A stretch of DNA of 64,000 nt from Batillaria attramentaria. Lineage: Eukaryota; Mollusca; Gastropoda; Batillariidae. The translations under genes and the position numbers were made by a program. The stretch is from positions 1 to 64,000 of the forward strand of contig JACVVK020000216.1 of the NCBI GenBank assembly GCA_018292915.2. Direction: 5' to 3'. How positions within the stretch are numbered: position 1 is the first letter of the stretch; each line of letters opens with the position of its first letter. The notes beneath the pieces are model-generated. The model had not been told where the DNA came from. It made no database searches and saw nothing but the letters and a program-made list of their open reading frames with translations. This document shows, piece by piece, positions 11,335 to 23,077 of the stretch.

Positions 11335-12162
11335 TCCCTTGAAGCAGACGGCGAAATGCCGCGTCTTGTTTTTGTTTGTTTGTTGTTATTGTTGTTGTTG
11401 TTGTTGCTGTGGAGGGGAGGGAGGAAGCCAGGGGATTGTGTTTGTAAAAAGTATGTACATGACAGAAATGTTACCACGTCTGTTCACCGATGAAGAAGTG
11501 AGAAATATAATGGTCCAAAAATGAATACTGAGGTGCTCACGCAGCTAGTTTCCTGCGTACATTCTGATGGGAAGTCACGTACAAAGTCTGCCTAATAAAC
11601 ACTCGCTGACTGAAAAAGCTTGCTCGGAAAATATACGACAGAAAGCTGTATGTGCGTGGTATGTAATTTGCTTTGCCTTATATGCATACCGTGATTCTGT
11701 GTGAATAACAGACCCTTCGAGGTTTTGAAGTATGGCATGCTAAAAAACAAAACAAAACAAAGCAAAACAACACGAATTAAAAAAAACACACAAAAAAAAA
11801 AAACCACACACACACACCAGAACCATTCTCGCCTTAACAGCGATTACTGTATCTTTCAGATGGCAGACGAAATGGGTTCTGATAAAACGTGATTTCATAC
11901 AATAAACAGAATACTTGTTTCTTTCTAAAATGTCGGTATTGTTCTGGTCTGCAAAAAAAAAAAAAAAAAAACTGAAATTTTCTAGACAATGGGTTTGGCA
12001 ATGGCCACCTTGCTGGTTGGTGTGACAAAATGGGCAAAAGGCAGAGAGGGGCTACACTATGTCGGTAGATCGTTCGTGTGTCTGTTGACATGCAGAAAAC
12101 AGTAGCTTAATGTTTGCAAATTATACGCGTTGGTTACCTACGCAGGCGCATCGTCTGTTGTC
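11335..12162. other. Probable intron, no gene recognised
   Basis: Contains a (GTT)n stretch near 11,382-11,409, an AAAAC-type run near 11,745-11,770 and poly-A tracts. No coding support. Confidence 0.4.
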
Positions 12163-12290
12163 TGAGGCCGGCTTGGTCCAAATATTTGTGCTGGTCTTTT
12201 TTTTTTTTTTTCTTAGGGTGCCCTGCCTTTGGTATTAATCTTACATGGTTGAAAAGGACGTTAAACTCCCAAACACCCACCCACCCCCAC
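12163..12290 (+). mobile_element. SINE-A copy, 5'-truncated
   Basis: Begins near the B-box side ('ggccggcttgg') and includes 'ccaaatatttgtgctgg' and 'aaaaggacgttaaactccc', ending in CCCACC repeats. A T homopolymer has expanded inside the body. Confidence 0.8.
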
Positions 12291-12504
12291 CTTGTTGTCT
12301 GAGAGCGTCCTTGCTTTAACAGAATGATGACAACATGACTGCAGCCTACTGGGAAATTAATGCTCTATTTCTCTGGTTACAACACACTTGAAAACCACTG
12401 ATACGAAGGGATTTGTGAAGAGCACGTGTTTATTTGGACATTAACGTCTGTTGAAATGTGTGGGTTTATTTGTACATTGATGTCTGTTGAAGTGTGTGTG
12501 TGGG

Positions 12505-12735
12505 GGGGGGGGAGGGACGAACTGGTGCTAAGAAGCGTGTGGGGGGGGGGGGGGAGGGAGAGGGACGAACTGGTGCTAGGAAGCGTGTGGGAGGGGGGGG
12601 GAGGGAGAGGGACGAACTGGTGCTAAGAAGCGTGTGGGGGGGGGGGGGGGAGGGAGAGGGACGAACTGGTGCTAGGAAGCGTGTGGGAGGGGGGGGGGAG
12701 GGAGAGGGACGAACTGGTGCTAAGAAGCGTCTACA
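12505..12735. repeat. G-rich minisatellite, about 45-50 bp unit, five units
   Basis: The word 'gacgaactggtgctaagaag' (or 'ctaggaag') recurs five times, separated by 'cgtgtggg' and a G-run of variable length. G runs of 8-14 offer G-quadruplex potential. Confidence 0.9.
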
Positions 12736-13065
12736 CTTTCTCCTACTAAAATATCTCAGACGAGGCGGGAAGCTTCTGCCGTTTGTAACACTTGTGTTGT
12801 TAGTGTAGGAGAAATGTTGAAAGAACGTTTACATGGCGTGTGCGTCTGTTTAATGGACAAACGTCAGCATCTTAACGATACTTGTATTGTCTGTTTAGCT
12901 TAGGGAATGGGAATATGATGAAAGAACTTTTGCGTGGCGTGTTCATCTCCGTGCGGAAATATATCCATGTCGAAACGAAGCTCGCACTTCTCTCAGGCCG
13001 TTCTGCGCAGACCTGTGCTCCGCACATGTGGAAACTCTTGGTTAAAGATCTACTCGATCGTCAAA

Positions 13066-13068
13066 AAA

Positions 13069-13099
<31 letters not shown>
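13066..13099. repeat. Poly-A plus (GA)n tract
   Basis: A homopolymer followed by GA repeats just before the 16-bp minisatellite. Confidence 0.9.
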
Positions 13100-13133
13100 T
13101 GTGGTTTGAAAACACTGAGACGGTGCACAATCG

Positions 13134-13775
13134 CACAGTGACGTCTTGTCACAGTTACGTCTTGTCACAGTTACGTCTTGTAACAGTTACGTTCTTGTCA
13201 CAGTTACGTCTTGTAACAGTTAAGTCTTGTCACAGTTACGTCTTGTCACAGTTACGTTCTTGTCACAGTTACGTCTTGTAACAGTTAAGTCTTGTCACAG
13301 TTACGGCCTTGTCACAGTTTCGTCTTATCACAGTTACGTCTTGTAACAGTTAAGTCTTGTCACAGTTACGTCTTGCCACTGCTACGTCTTGTCACAGTTA
13401 CGTTCTAATGACAGTTACGTTCGTGTCACAGTTACGTCTTGTTACAGTTACGTTCTTGTCACAGCCACGTCCTGCCACAGTTACGTCTTGTCACAGTTAC
13501 GTTCTATGTCACAGTTACGTCTTGTCACAGTTACGTTCTATGTCACAGTTACGTTCTATGTCACAGTTTCGTCTTGCCACAGTTTTGTCTTCCACAGTTA
13601 CGTCTTGTCATAGTTACGCCATGTCACAGTCACGTCTTATCACAGTTACGTTCTTGTCACAGTTACGTTCTTGTCACAGTTACGTTCTTGTCACGTTCTT
13701 GTCACAGTTACGTTCTTGTCACGTTCTTGTCACAGTTACGTTCTTGTCACCTTTACGTCTTGTCACAGTTACGCA
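13134..13775. repeat. 16-17 bp minisatellite (cacagttacgtcttgt)
   Basis: About forty units of cacagttacgtcttgt or the 17-bp form cacagttacgttcttgt fill the tract. The right edge runs into 'gcagagcgctttgaagag', which matches the interior of the P family ('gtcacagttgcagag..gcgctttggag' at about 35,575). The array probably arose from part of a P element. Open frames through it are artefacts. Confidence 0.95.
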
Positions 13776-14030
13776 GAGCGCTTTGAAGAGCCCTGTAAAA
13801 CTCGGCCCTAATCAGTCGAGTCTGTTTTCCATTCAGTGTGTCGTTGGGCTCCGAACGCGACAGATCACTACGGCACTTTGCGGGTGTTGTTTGATGCAGG
13901 AGAAAGACTTCAAACAGCGATCGATGTTTCCCGGCCGGTGTTCACACTGAAGTGAAAGCAAGCCCGGGTTTTTACTGTGGTGTCAAAGACAGCGAAAACT
14001 GCGTAACTCCCTGTGTTACAGTTGTAGAAT
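13776..14030 (+). mobile_element. P-family fold-back MITE, copy 3 (degraded)
   Basis: Shares with the 35,494-35,928 copy the order 'gagcgctttg..', 'cgggtgttgt', 'cactgcgatc'-like and 'gaaaactg.gtaac' words. The left end is replaced by the 16-bp minisatellite and the right end is eroded. Confidence 0.5.
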
Positions 14031-15018
14031 TTTTTTAAACCCTGTTTCTGCCATGTGATTTATGCAGAAACCTATTCTCTTGCCCACGTGGGCAAAATAA
14101 CAAAGATTGGATCGAAGCTCAACAAACGCATTCTGAGTTCCCGTAAAGCACTTAAATCTAAAACTATCATAAAAAAAAAAAAACAAGCTTGAGTCAGAAT
14201 AACAGCTCACGCTACCAAACAAGCAAAACACAATGAAAAAAAAAAGAGGCTTCCAATCTTCAGTGAAAGAAAAGATGCTTCCAATCTTCCAATATGTACA
14301 TAATTTTATAATAAAAAACCAGCGCTTTACCATATAATTATTAGGAAAGTAGTTTAAGCACTTACTCTTCCGCGGGCAGTCTGTCTGCTGCGCCAACCAA
14401 ACCAGTTCCCCCTCAGCCGCCCTTCCTTTCCCCTCCCTCTCTCTTCTTCTCACTTTCCCTTCTTCTTACTCTCCCTCTTTCCCTCTCCCTCCCTCTCCTG
14501 TCTTTTCATTATTATCATTATTATGCTGTATGCTGTTACAGTATTCGCCGTACTACCTTGTGTATGTTCACAGCCGGAGGCCATATGTGGGCTTCTGGCC
14601 TTTAGCCACCGCCTGAATACTTCTGTTTTGTGTAAAGTGGCCAGCGGAATAAAACCATGTTTAAATAAAAATAAAAAGATGCGCATGGGGAGAGAACCGG
14701 AAGAACGGAGAAATCTCATGTGCGGTACAAAATGTGTTAATGCAACGTATGCGGATGCATCTAGAATGTCCTCGGCACACAGGTCGCCTTTTTCAGCACT
14801 TGCAGGATCATAGTTTTGCCCAACACGACTGTGTTGTGTTAGCTGATACCCCTTAGTGTGCAGTCGGCATTCAAACGCGGCTTTCTACGCTTTCAACCAG
14901 ACGAAGCGCTCAAGCGTATTGGGTATAGGGCATTCCGTTCATTGTCCTGCGTGTTGTTGTTCGTGCGTTTTGCTTCACAGCCCAAATCGTGCACTCTTTA
15001 ATTACTCATGTGTGTCGG
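14031..15018. other. Probable intron, no gene recognised
   Basis: Poly-A tracts near 14,170 and 14,235 and a CT-rich stretch at 14,410-14,510. Nothing coding recognised. Confidence 0.4.
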
Positions 15019-15222
15019 CAGTAGATTGGCAGTAGAACCCTATATAGGTAATAGACGACTCCACTGACTCGGCAAGCTCCGAGGCAAAAAGCCCCGTCCC
15101 TAAACTCTGCCGTGTATCGGCAAAACACAGTACGTCCATGACGTCATTGTACGGAAGAAAGGGTGATTTCAGTATGAAAAAGATTGACGTAATGCTCTCT
15201 TTCCTCAAATGACGTCAATGGA
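15019..15222 (+). repeat. Dispersed repeat N, copy 1
   Basis: Shares with 47,100-47,268 (inverted) the words 'cagtacgtccatgacgtca', 'gggtgatttc', 'attgacgtaatg' and 'cctcaaatgacgtca'. Both copies carry several TGACGTCA/TGACGTAA motifs. Confidence 0.7.
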
Positions 15223-15280
15223 CTTAATGCTTTTTTTCTTCGTTTTCAGTCATATCGAACTACACGTTTCCCTCATTGTA

Positions 15281-15547
15281 GTGGGGAGCCGGGATAGCCG
15301 AATGGTCGAGCGTTGGACTTTCAATGCTCGGGTCGTGAGTTCGAATCCCGGCTGGGGCCAAATATTTGTGCTGGCCTTTTTCTCGTTGCCCCGTCTTTGA
15401 TGTCAACTTTGATGTTTCCGTGGTGAAAAAAGGACGTTAAACTCCCAAACACTCCGTTAAACTCCCAAACACTCCCAAAAACCCCGTCTTTGATGTCAAC
15501 TTTGATGTTTCCGTGGTGAAAACAGGACGTTAAACTCCCAAACACTC
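15281..15547 (+). mobile_element. SINE-A copy with duplicated tail
   Basis: Head and body are near consensus. The 3' part ('ccccgtctttgatgtcaac' to 'ccaaacac') occurs at about 15,389-15,453 and again at about 15,482-15,545, so the tail has been duplicated locally. No target duplication was seen. Confidence 0.88.
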
Positions 15548-16104
15548 TCGCATTCAGAACTCACGGCTGCAGTTTTGGCGTCGGAACAGAAGTAACGACT
15601 GATGAACAGCTTCTCGTGGTCATACCGGTATGTTGACACCTTTTGTAACATGTTTACTGTCCATGCTTCAGATGTGTTCGAGTGTTTCCGTTTTGTCACG
15701 GTTCCCCTGTGTGCACAGTCTCCTCGGTTGTTTGTCGTGCGGCGGAGTTTCGAGGGTGTCACGACCATAAACGTCCCAGGGTGCCGTGCCCCGTCACGCA
15801 TTTTACGTTAACTTACAACGTCAGGTAGCTGCCTGACGCACGGAGTGAGTTACAATGCTACCTGCTGGACTTTAAAGGAACCATTGCTACTATTACTAAG
15901 TTTTATACAGGGAAACTTCTAACTCTGTTTTGGAACAGATGCGCTTGTGACCCGCGCCTGTGCCACTCGAAATAGCGTATCCTAGATATTAGTAAAGCTC
16001 CGAATGCGACACAGTGACGTTTGATGGCCGTTAAGACGAGTAAAACTCGGGTACATGCAGTGGTTGAGTGTGGTAACCACACTGTCACGGGCTAGATTGC
16101 TTTT
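15548..16104. other. Probable intron, no gene recognised
   Basis: Unique sequence without recognised features. Confidence 0.4.
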
Positions 16105-16307
16105 TGGCTTCAACCAGCTGAACGCATTCTCTCACACACTGGACATAAACACTTTACAATCACGTGGTGCGAAGGGTCAGCTCAGCTATTTAAGTTTCGG
16201 AATTTAGAATTGCATTTATTTTTCTAATTTGGTGGGCTGAACATTTCCAAAGCAGAGGGCGAGGAAGCCGGAGTACCCGGAGAGAGCCCCCGACGATCGG
16301 CCCTAAA
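16105..16307 (-). mobile_element. SINE-B copy, 5'-truncated
   Basis: Minus-strand 3' part of the second SINE family. It holds 'cacgtggtgcgaagggtcag', the 'ttccaaagcagagg' word and the conserved 'gaagccggagtacccgg' core (complement 'ccgggtactccggcttc'). The tRNA-like head seen at 41.6 kb is missing. Confidence 0.75.
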
Positions 16308-16387
16308 TAATCAAAGTGCAGCACTCACACTAAGCCAAATTTAATTCCATGCAGACGTAAATTAATTACGATTTGTTTGGTTTTTGT

Positions 16388-16485
16388 TGTTGTTGTTGTT
16401 GTTGTTGTTGCTTTTGTTGTTGTTGTTGTTGTTGTTAGGCCACTGGTGCACAACCCCAAACGTACTTGGTAAGAATTGAGTTAAA
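16388..16485 (+). repeat. (GTT)n tract with dispersed repeat, copy 2
   Basis: GTT repeats to about 16,437, then the same 'aggccactggt.cacaac' to 'gtaagaattgagttaa' block as at 7858-7908. Confidence 0.7.
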
Positions 16486-17270
16486 CCGCAACACACCCGC
16501 CACTCGTCAAACAATAAAGGAAAGTTCAAATGATAATGGGTAACAAGCGCAGCATGCGTCTTGTCAGCCCGCGCGAAACGTGACGACCCGGTGGAAGGCG
16601 TCAGGGTGAGTAGGATTAACACGGGAACGAACACCCGCCTTTATCTTTACAGATAGCGTATGATAATGTGGGATCCGCTAGATGCCGACACCTTCACTTA
16701 AAGGCCCTTTTTTTTTTCTTTCTCCCCAACTCTTTGCCAGCTCCAGTGGTGTTCTTCTTAGGTCATGGGTGGAATCCACGGAGGGCTCGGAAGCTGGGGG
16801 CAAGTTTTATTACGTATGATGATGACAATGAGGGTGACGGTATGATGATGCTATGGAGATCCGTGTGGTTTGGGACTGCGTGACAGCGCCGCCTTCCGCG
16901 CTTCATGTCATAAATATCCCGGCGTTCACCAGGCCCGGGAACTACGGCACCTGCGTTGCCGGCTGTGGAATCATCCACATCGTCTGATGTGTCATAACAA
17001 GGGCAGCACCCCCCAAAGTCGCACTCGTGAAGAGGGTGAATCTCGGCTGTGTGGCGGCAGCCTCCCCTTTAGGCCCAAAGCACACCTGCTCTGGGTAAGA
17101 GTCGCCCTAGCACGGAAAATTCCCACTTGTAAAGGCCTGATTTTTAACATTTTTCAGGCTCACAGAACGTCTTGAACTCTTTTGGTAGAGTCTGACATCG
17201 TACCACATAGGCGCCTGCACAGTGACACCATCTCAAATGCTGGCGCTGAGCCGATAGAAGGGTACACAAC
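16486..17270. other. Probable intron, no gene recognised
   Basis: Unique sequence, moderately CpG-rich near 16,560-17,100. No recognisable domain in any frame. Confidence 0.4.
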
Positions 17271-17274
17271 AACG

Positions 17275-17425
17275 CGGGTAAAACGAGGACTGAGCGAGAG
17301 GCTGGCGGCACGGCCAACTGCTGACTAGGAGAATTTGAAATTTCGCCGGTTTGCACGGCCTGTAGACGGCTCTGTCGCGCATTCAGAGCTCTACTTATCA
17401 TTAAGCTAGAGTAGTCTGAGCGTAC
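17275..17425 (+). repeat. Dispersed repeat S, copy 1
   Basis: Shares the word order 'ctaggagaa', 'gcacggcctg', 'agacgg', 'tcagagctctac' and 'atcatta.gctaga' with 44,570-44,690. Family unknown. Confidence 0.55.
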
Positions 17426-17645
17426 AGGCGACAATGTTCCAAAACATAACTTGGCTTCTGTGAAGCTTAGTTAACGGGGAAACAGCGCGTTTAACACGAG
17501 GTTCGCGCTTGACAAGTTAAATGACCCGCTCGGAAATACATACGTGCCTTCCAGTGCCATTTTATTTTTACTGCAGTCCGATAGTTAAAACTTTCTCTTC
17601 TCCTTTGAGCTGTGCCATACGTTCCTTGCACACATTTCGCTTTGG

Positions 17646-17687
<42 letters not shown>

Positions 17688-18506
17688 AGCACCCCGCAAA
17701 TCCTAATACATCATTTCGACACAACAATTTCCTAAAACATACTTCTGCATGCATGGTAATAAAGGGACATAAACAAACATGAATCTGATGTTGATGCAGT
17801 AGAATCCTAGTAGGACATTGAAACTGCAGCTCGTTTCAGGTTTGTTTGTTTGTTTGTTTGTAGATGATTCCTGATGATAGTCCCGACGTAGTGAGTCTGA
17901 CTAGAGCTAAGACTATTCTAGTCTTTTTGCATGCATCAGGCTCCAGATCTTTTCTCAATTGAACTGACCGCAGTGAGCACGTTTTTTTTCTTTCTTTTTT
18001 TTTTTAAAGCAGTTTAGATGAGCCATCCCTGATGTCTTGCCAAACTCTACTCCGTCGCGCCTCGTATGATCTCCGGCGGAAAATATTATTTACACACTTT
18101 AGTCAGGCGACGTGCATTAGAACGAAAAGTGAACATTCCCCCGTCGTCATTTAGCGCGCGCAATGTTACCCGTCTCTGGGTGTCGTCGACTGTTAGCTTA
18201 TGGTCCTTACCTCAAGTCACCGTCAGGCCAAAAGTGGCTGTCCTCTTCCCTCCCAGGGCGCGAAATGCGGAGTTTCATTATGCACCCGAGCTCTGCCCCG
18301 TCTCTTCTCCCATCACGGTGACGACATTCGAAGATACTGGAGTTGTGACGTAATGACAAAGTCATCAAGATGTGATGTTCGCTCCTACACGAGCTTATTA
18401 CCTGAGTTACTTATTACTCGTATTGGTAAAGGCATTGGTAATTGCAAGGATGTTAACAACGACGTGTCTGCCAGAATTTGCTTTTCTCGAATTTTTCACT
18501 TTCTTT

Positions 18507-18509
<3 letters not shown>
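17426..18509. other. Probable intron; (CT)n at 17,650-17,684
   Basis: Contains a CT run, a (GTTT)n run near 17,840 and poly-T near 17,980-18,005. No coding support. Confidence 0.4.
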
Positions 18510-18578
<69 letters not shown>

Positions 18579-18580
18579 AT
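18510..18580. repeat. (GT)n(GA)n microsatellite
   Basis: A GT run switching to GA. Confidence 0.95.
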
Positions 18581-18715
18581 TGAAACTGAGAATTGAAATA
18601 ACTTAATTTGAAAAACGGTTACAGTTTAGGTCTTCCCACCACTTTTCAAACTTGCCGTTTAAAAACAAAAATCAACGTTCGAACATACTTAAAACTGTAA
18701 CATGAAACATCACGC

Positions 18716-18724
18716 GCACGCACG

Positions 18725-18781
<57 letters not shown>

Positions 18782-18782
18782 A
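18716..18782. repeat. (GCAC)n(CA)n microsatellite
   Basis: GCAC words lead into a pure CA run. Confidence 0.95.
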
Positions 18783-19219
18783 GTGAGATCTACAAGGTAC
18801 CTGTTAACCTCCCCTACTCCCGTTGCCGTAACGCACCTGGTGATGGCCATAAATCGCGTGCTCAAAGAAACTACGCGCACGGAGCCTTCCTTCAACCAGT
18901 TTGTCAACACGCGACGTATAAGTTCATCACACAGGTGCGAGCTATGCGATGGGGGACCTCCTTGAACCCGAGTGCCAAAACCCAAATCAGTATCAGTGAA
19001 ATCGGTGACGAGGGATCAATGGCAAACAGTGATGCCACCTGTCCGGGAGACTGTCTTTATGGTTCTTTGGCATGCAATCGGGGTTGTGTCAGTCCATGTT
19101 GCGTGCAAGGGTTTATGACAAGTGCCTGAGAGTTAGTTTTCAGCCTAAGCTTATCTGACATTGTGGGCAAGTTCTGCTGGTAGACGAGGCCAGAGGGTGA
19201 AGTAGTGAAGTTATTCGGG
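18783..19219. other. Probable intron, no gene recognised
   Basis: Unique sequence with no support for coding. Confidence 0.4.
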
Positions 19220-19500
19220 GTTGTTTTTTTTTTGGGGGGGGGGGGGGTGGGGGTGTTTTATTGTTGGTTGATTTATTGGTTGTTGTTGTTGCGGTTGTGT
19301 TTTTGTTTGTTTGTAGGTTGTTGTTTTTTGTTTGTTTTTGGGTTTTGGGTTGCTTTTGTGTTTTGTTTTGTTTTGTTGTTGGTTTTATTTTGTTTGTTGT
19401 TGGTGGTGGTTTTGGATTTGATGTTGTTCTGTTTTTGTTTTTTCTCGGGTTTTGGTTGTTGTTTTATTGTTGTTGTTATTGTTTTGTGGGAAGGAGGGCG
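19220..19500. repeat. T/G-rich low-complexity tract
   Basis: About 270 bp composed almost only of T and G (GTT, GTTT and TTGG words) on the plus strand. Frames through it give Val/Leu/Phe/Cys-rich artefact peptides. Confidence 0.85.
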
Positions 19501-21002
19501 GAGGGTTCTTAATATTTGTAGTCATTATTTACAGTCCGGGGGATTGGGGGGGGGGAGGGGGGTCTACATCAGGTTGGTCCAGGGGTGTCTGAGTGTCAGT
19601 CTGCTGGTCGGAATCAGTATCGAGAAATCAGATTTGACAGGGGCATCTTTTGTCATACCATTTTCCAGTGTCTTCCAAGTCGGAAAGGGAACTTTAAACC
19701 TCCAAACATACTCCCCACGTACTCTTCACTACTGTGTACATGTCTTCATAGTTCTGCATCTCCCTCAACAGAGATCTTACCGCACTCCTGCGTTATAAAA
19801 CACTTTGTTTCTGTCAGAATTTCTGTCTGTAGAATGACGACAACTCGCCACCGCATGAAAAGTGCATTACCTCCATACACACTGGATAGTTTCTGTACAC
19901 TCTGGTTACCCCTGGTTCGCTGAGTCGAGTCGCTGTAGTGCCGTTTCACGCAGTCAGTAACTACCAACTCTCACCCGCTTTCATACACTCTTCATGCGGA
20001 ATGCAGTCGAGTTGCGCACCAAGGTTGGGCCTAATTGTTACGGGCTCATTTGCCCCAAACCCTGCAGGATTATATTGCAACAGAGGCGTGAAATGGCCCG
20101 AGTTTTTGTATTCGAATCGGATTTGTTGAGGTGTTTTCCACTCAGTTTTCGCGACCTCTGGGCCGCTGAGGTCCGTACCCCCCAGAGAATTTCGTTTCTT
20201 TTCAAATTGTTGCTGAGTCCGTTCCCTTTTTTTCACATTCTTTTCTGTTGCGATTTGGTGACTGACGATCAGGAATGCGAGGCGTTCACTGTGAAATATG
20301 CAGGCTGAGTCATGGGATTAGGGTACTTCGGGCAAGTGTGATATTCAGCGAGTGAAGGGATTACTTTTGTTGCGTTTTTATTACATCGCGTGTCGGAAAT
20401 GGAAAACATTACCAGCACGCGTAGTTTGGGGACCTTTGCTGACTTTCATTCCTTGTGGAAAGTGTTCCTTGAAACTGATCTGCGCCACAGATATATATAA
20501 AAAAAATTCTATGGTTTTCTTCTGTGGTTTGCAAGAGAAATGAAATGACCGCACGTGAACGTTTTGTGGGCGACATTCCAGACATTGTGCTGAGCAAGCA
20601 TGGTGGGTTTTTTTTTTTTTTTTTTGGGGGGGGGGGTGTTTTGTTTGTTTGTTTGTTTGTTTTTTGTTTTTTTGCACGGACCAGCCAGATTGTAGACAAC
20701 ATACTTCAGTTTGCGGGCGAGCCCGAAAAATCACGGTCTCTTTGGCGCACACAGGCTACCTCAAGGCTGAGGTTGATTTTTCGGGCTCTCCCCTGACCCG
20801 TACCGTTATGATTAGTCCTCTACTCATTCCCGACATCAGATTTTGTTGTTGTTGCTGTTGTTGTTATTTTTGTTTTTGTTGTTGTTTTTGTTTTGTGGTT
20901 GGTTTTTTTTTTTTTTTTTTAAACAATTTCTGTGTTTTTGCGTGTCTTCTTGTGCGCCTGTAGACACCCAGTTCAGGGTAGGAGACATTTCGTCACTCGA
21001 TG
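19501..21002. other. Probable intron, no gene recognised
   Basis: A possible SINE-A tail fragment lies at 19,676-19,718 (low confidence). Poly-T/poly-G runs at 20,610-20,670 and T/G-rich DNA at 20,840-20,925. No gene recognised. Confidence 0.4.
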
Positions 21003-21027
21003 TAAAGTGTTAGTGTGTGTTAGTGTG

Positions 21028-21094
<67 letters not shown>

Positions 21095-21138
21095 CACTTA
21101 AACTGACGTAACTGTAAGAGAATAATGCCCTGTTGATG

Positions 21139-21176
<38 letters not shown>

Positions 21177-21177
21177 T
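21003..21177. repeat. (GT)n and (GTT)n microsatellites
   Basis: GT run to about 21,093, then unique DNA, then GTT run at 21,139-21,175. Confidence 0.95.
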
Positions 21178-21411
21178 ACAAAATCCCACGGCTTCAGTGA
21201 ACGTAACAGTCCGTTTACGGCGTGACCATCTTGTCACATAGTTACCACCTGGACATCACACAGTTCGAGCTGGCTGTCAGTTCTGTGCTTTCTTTGGATT
21301 GTGACAGACGTGTCAAGTTACGCTAAGGTCAAGTAAGCAGGCTCTCGCTAACACTCGGCAAAATAGGAGGAGAGGGCTAGAGAGGGGAAAGGGGGGTTGT
21401 AAGAGGAGGTG

Positions 21412-21657
<246 letters not shown>

Positions 21658-22534
21658 ACTGAGAGACAGACATCGACAGACAGACAGACACTGACTGAGA
21701 CAGACACTGAGGAAAGCTGAGGAAGGAAAGACTTACGCCCCTAACTATGGCAAAAACGGCACGAAGATGGCGGGTAGGGGCCGGGAAGGTGAGGGGGAAA
21801 GGGGGGGGGGTGTGGAGGAAAGGTGGTGAGAGTAGCAAGGTTTGAGACGAGTCTCGGAACACCATTGCCTGACCAGTGTAAGTCTCCCCTCGAGTGTGGC
21901 GTGTACGTGTCGGTGTGGTGAGGGGGGAACTGGCGGGTATCTGCCACATTCCGCGCCGCCTTGCGTTACCTACAGCAGCATGCACTACTGACACCTTGTT
22001 GACTTGACTTGCCTTTTCCTTGCCCTGCGTTTCTGTCCTCGCTAACTTTCGGCAGGCAGTGCTACAAACTGTGTAGGTCAGTAGACGCACTGTTAGGGGT
22101 AGATAAGGAATGAGCGCGATACTGAGTCAAAACGAGGCTCCGACTGTGTTCTTTTCCGGAAAAGACAAATCAAACAAAAACCATGAGGCAATCCAAAAAA
22201 GCGTATGTAACCTTAACACTTAGTTTACCACGTTTCAATCTTTCCGCGAGGGTGTCGTGGAGACGGGGTGGGGGAAATTTTAAGTTAACAAGACTAGACA
22301 TGTAATTTAAATGTTAAAACGACTTTCCGACCGCAGACCAGTGACGTCATGAACGAAAGCCGGAAAAACAACTTGAGGAACAAATCCCAGTGTGCCTTGC
22401 TCTTGGGTTTGGACAATGAGAACTGAAGCAGCACAAAACTGATACTGACTGATTTAGTTGAGTTTCCAGCCTGGATTCGAACTCACGACCCCAGCATTGA
22501 TAGCTCACCGCTCCACGAGCTTCAAGTGCCCGTC
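21658..22534. other. Probable intron flank of Ginger element
   Basis: Contains CAGACA-like words near 21,670-21,720 and otherwise unique sequence. A tRNA-like 'ggattcgaactcacgaccccagcattgatagctcaccgctcc'-type block at 22,473-22,516 resembles the reverse of a SINE head but lacks the SINE-A body. Confidence 0.4.
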
Positions 22535-22538
22535 CCGG
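22535..22538. repeat. Target-site duplication CCGG, left
   Basis: CCGG immediately precedes the terminal TGTAG of the left inverted repeat. The same CCGG follows the right terminus at 27,044-27,047. CCGG-specific duplications are characteristic of Ginger1 elements. Confidence 0.92.
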
Positions 22539-22769
22539 TGTAGCATCCGGTCCGGTCCCCCCTCTGAAGTAGTCCCCCGGGGGACCAATTCGTGGCAAAA
22601 ACTGCTCTATAATGGTCCCCCCCTTAGACATCCAGCCTCGTTTTCGACTGGTCCCCCTGGGCGATTTTGGTCCCCCCTCGCATCCAAAATAGGCCCCCTC
22701 TCGAACTGGTCCCCCTCTTTTCTAATCAATGTAGAGCTATGTCAGTATTTATTTTTAACTTTATTGTTA
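22539..22769. repeat. Ginger1 left terminal inverted repeat
   Basis: 231 bp starting TGTAGCATCCGG. It carries repeated GGTCCCCC-type words and the perfect 14-bp palindrome GTCCCCCGGGGGAC at 22,572-22,585, likely binding sites for the transposase or a host factor (inference). The inner end is 'aactttattgtta'. Confidence 0.93.
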
Positions 22770-23013
22770 CAAAACTTTATTGTCCCCAAAAGCACAGGGC
22801 CATAGGAACATTTTTTTTTCTTTTTTTTTCCCGATTTATGTGCTTGTTGTTATTTTTGTGTGTGTGAGATATATTTGTTTGGTTGTTGGTTCTTGTTTCT
22901 TTCAGTTGTTTTTTTGCATTGGTTCTTTTTTTTTGTTTTTGTTTATGAGATGGTTGTACCGAATACTAAACATTATTACTAGAATTTCAAACAATAAATA
23001 AATAAGTCAATCA

Positions 23014-23077
<64 letters not shown>

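Noticed and set aside
13357..13950. Long open frame rich in VTVTSCHSYVL
   Set aside because: Translation of a 16-17 bp minisatellite; no domain, no codon bias.
19205..19798. 197-codon hydrophobic frame resembling a membrane protein
   Set aside because: Hydrophobicity comes from a T/G-only tract.
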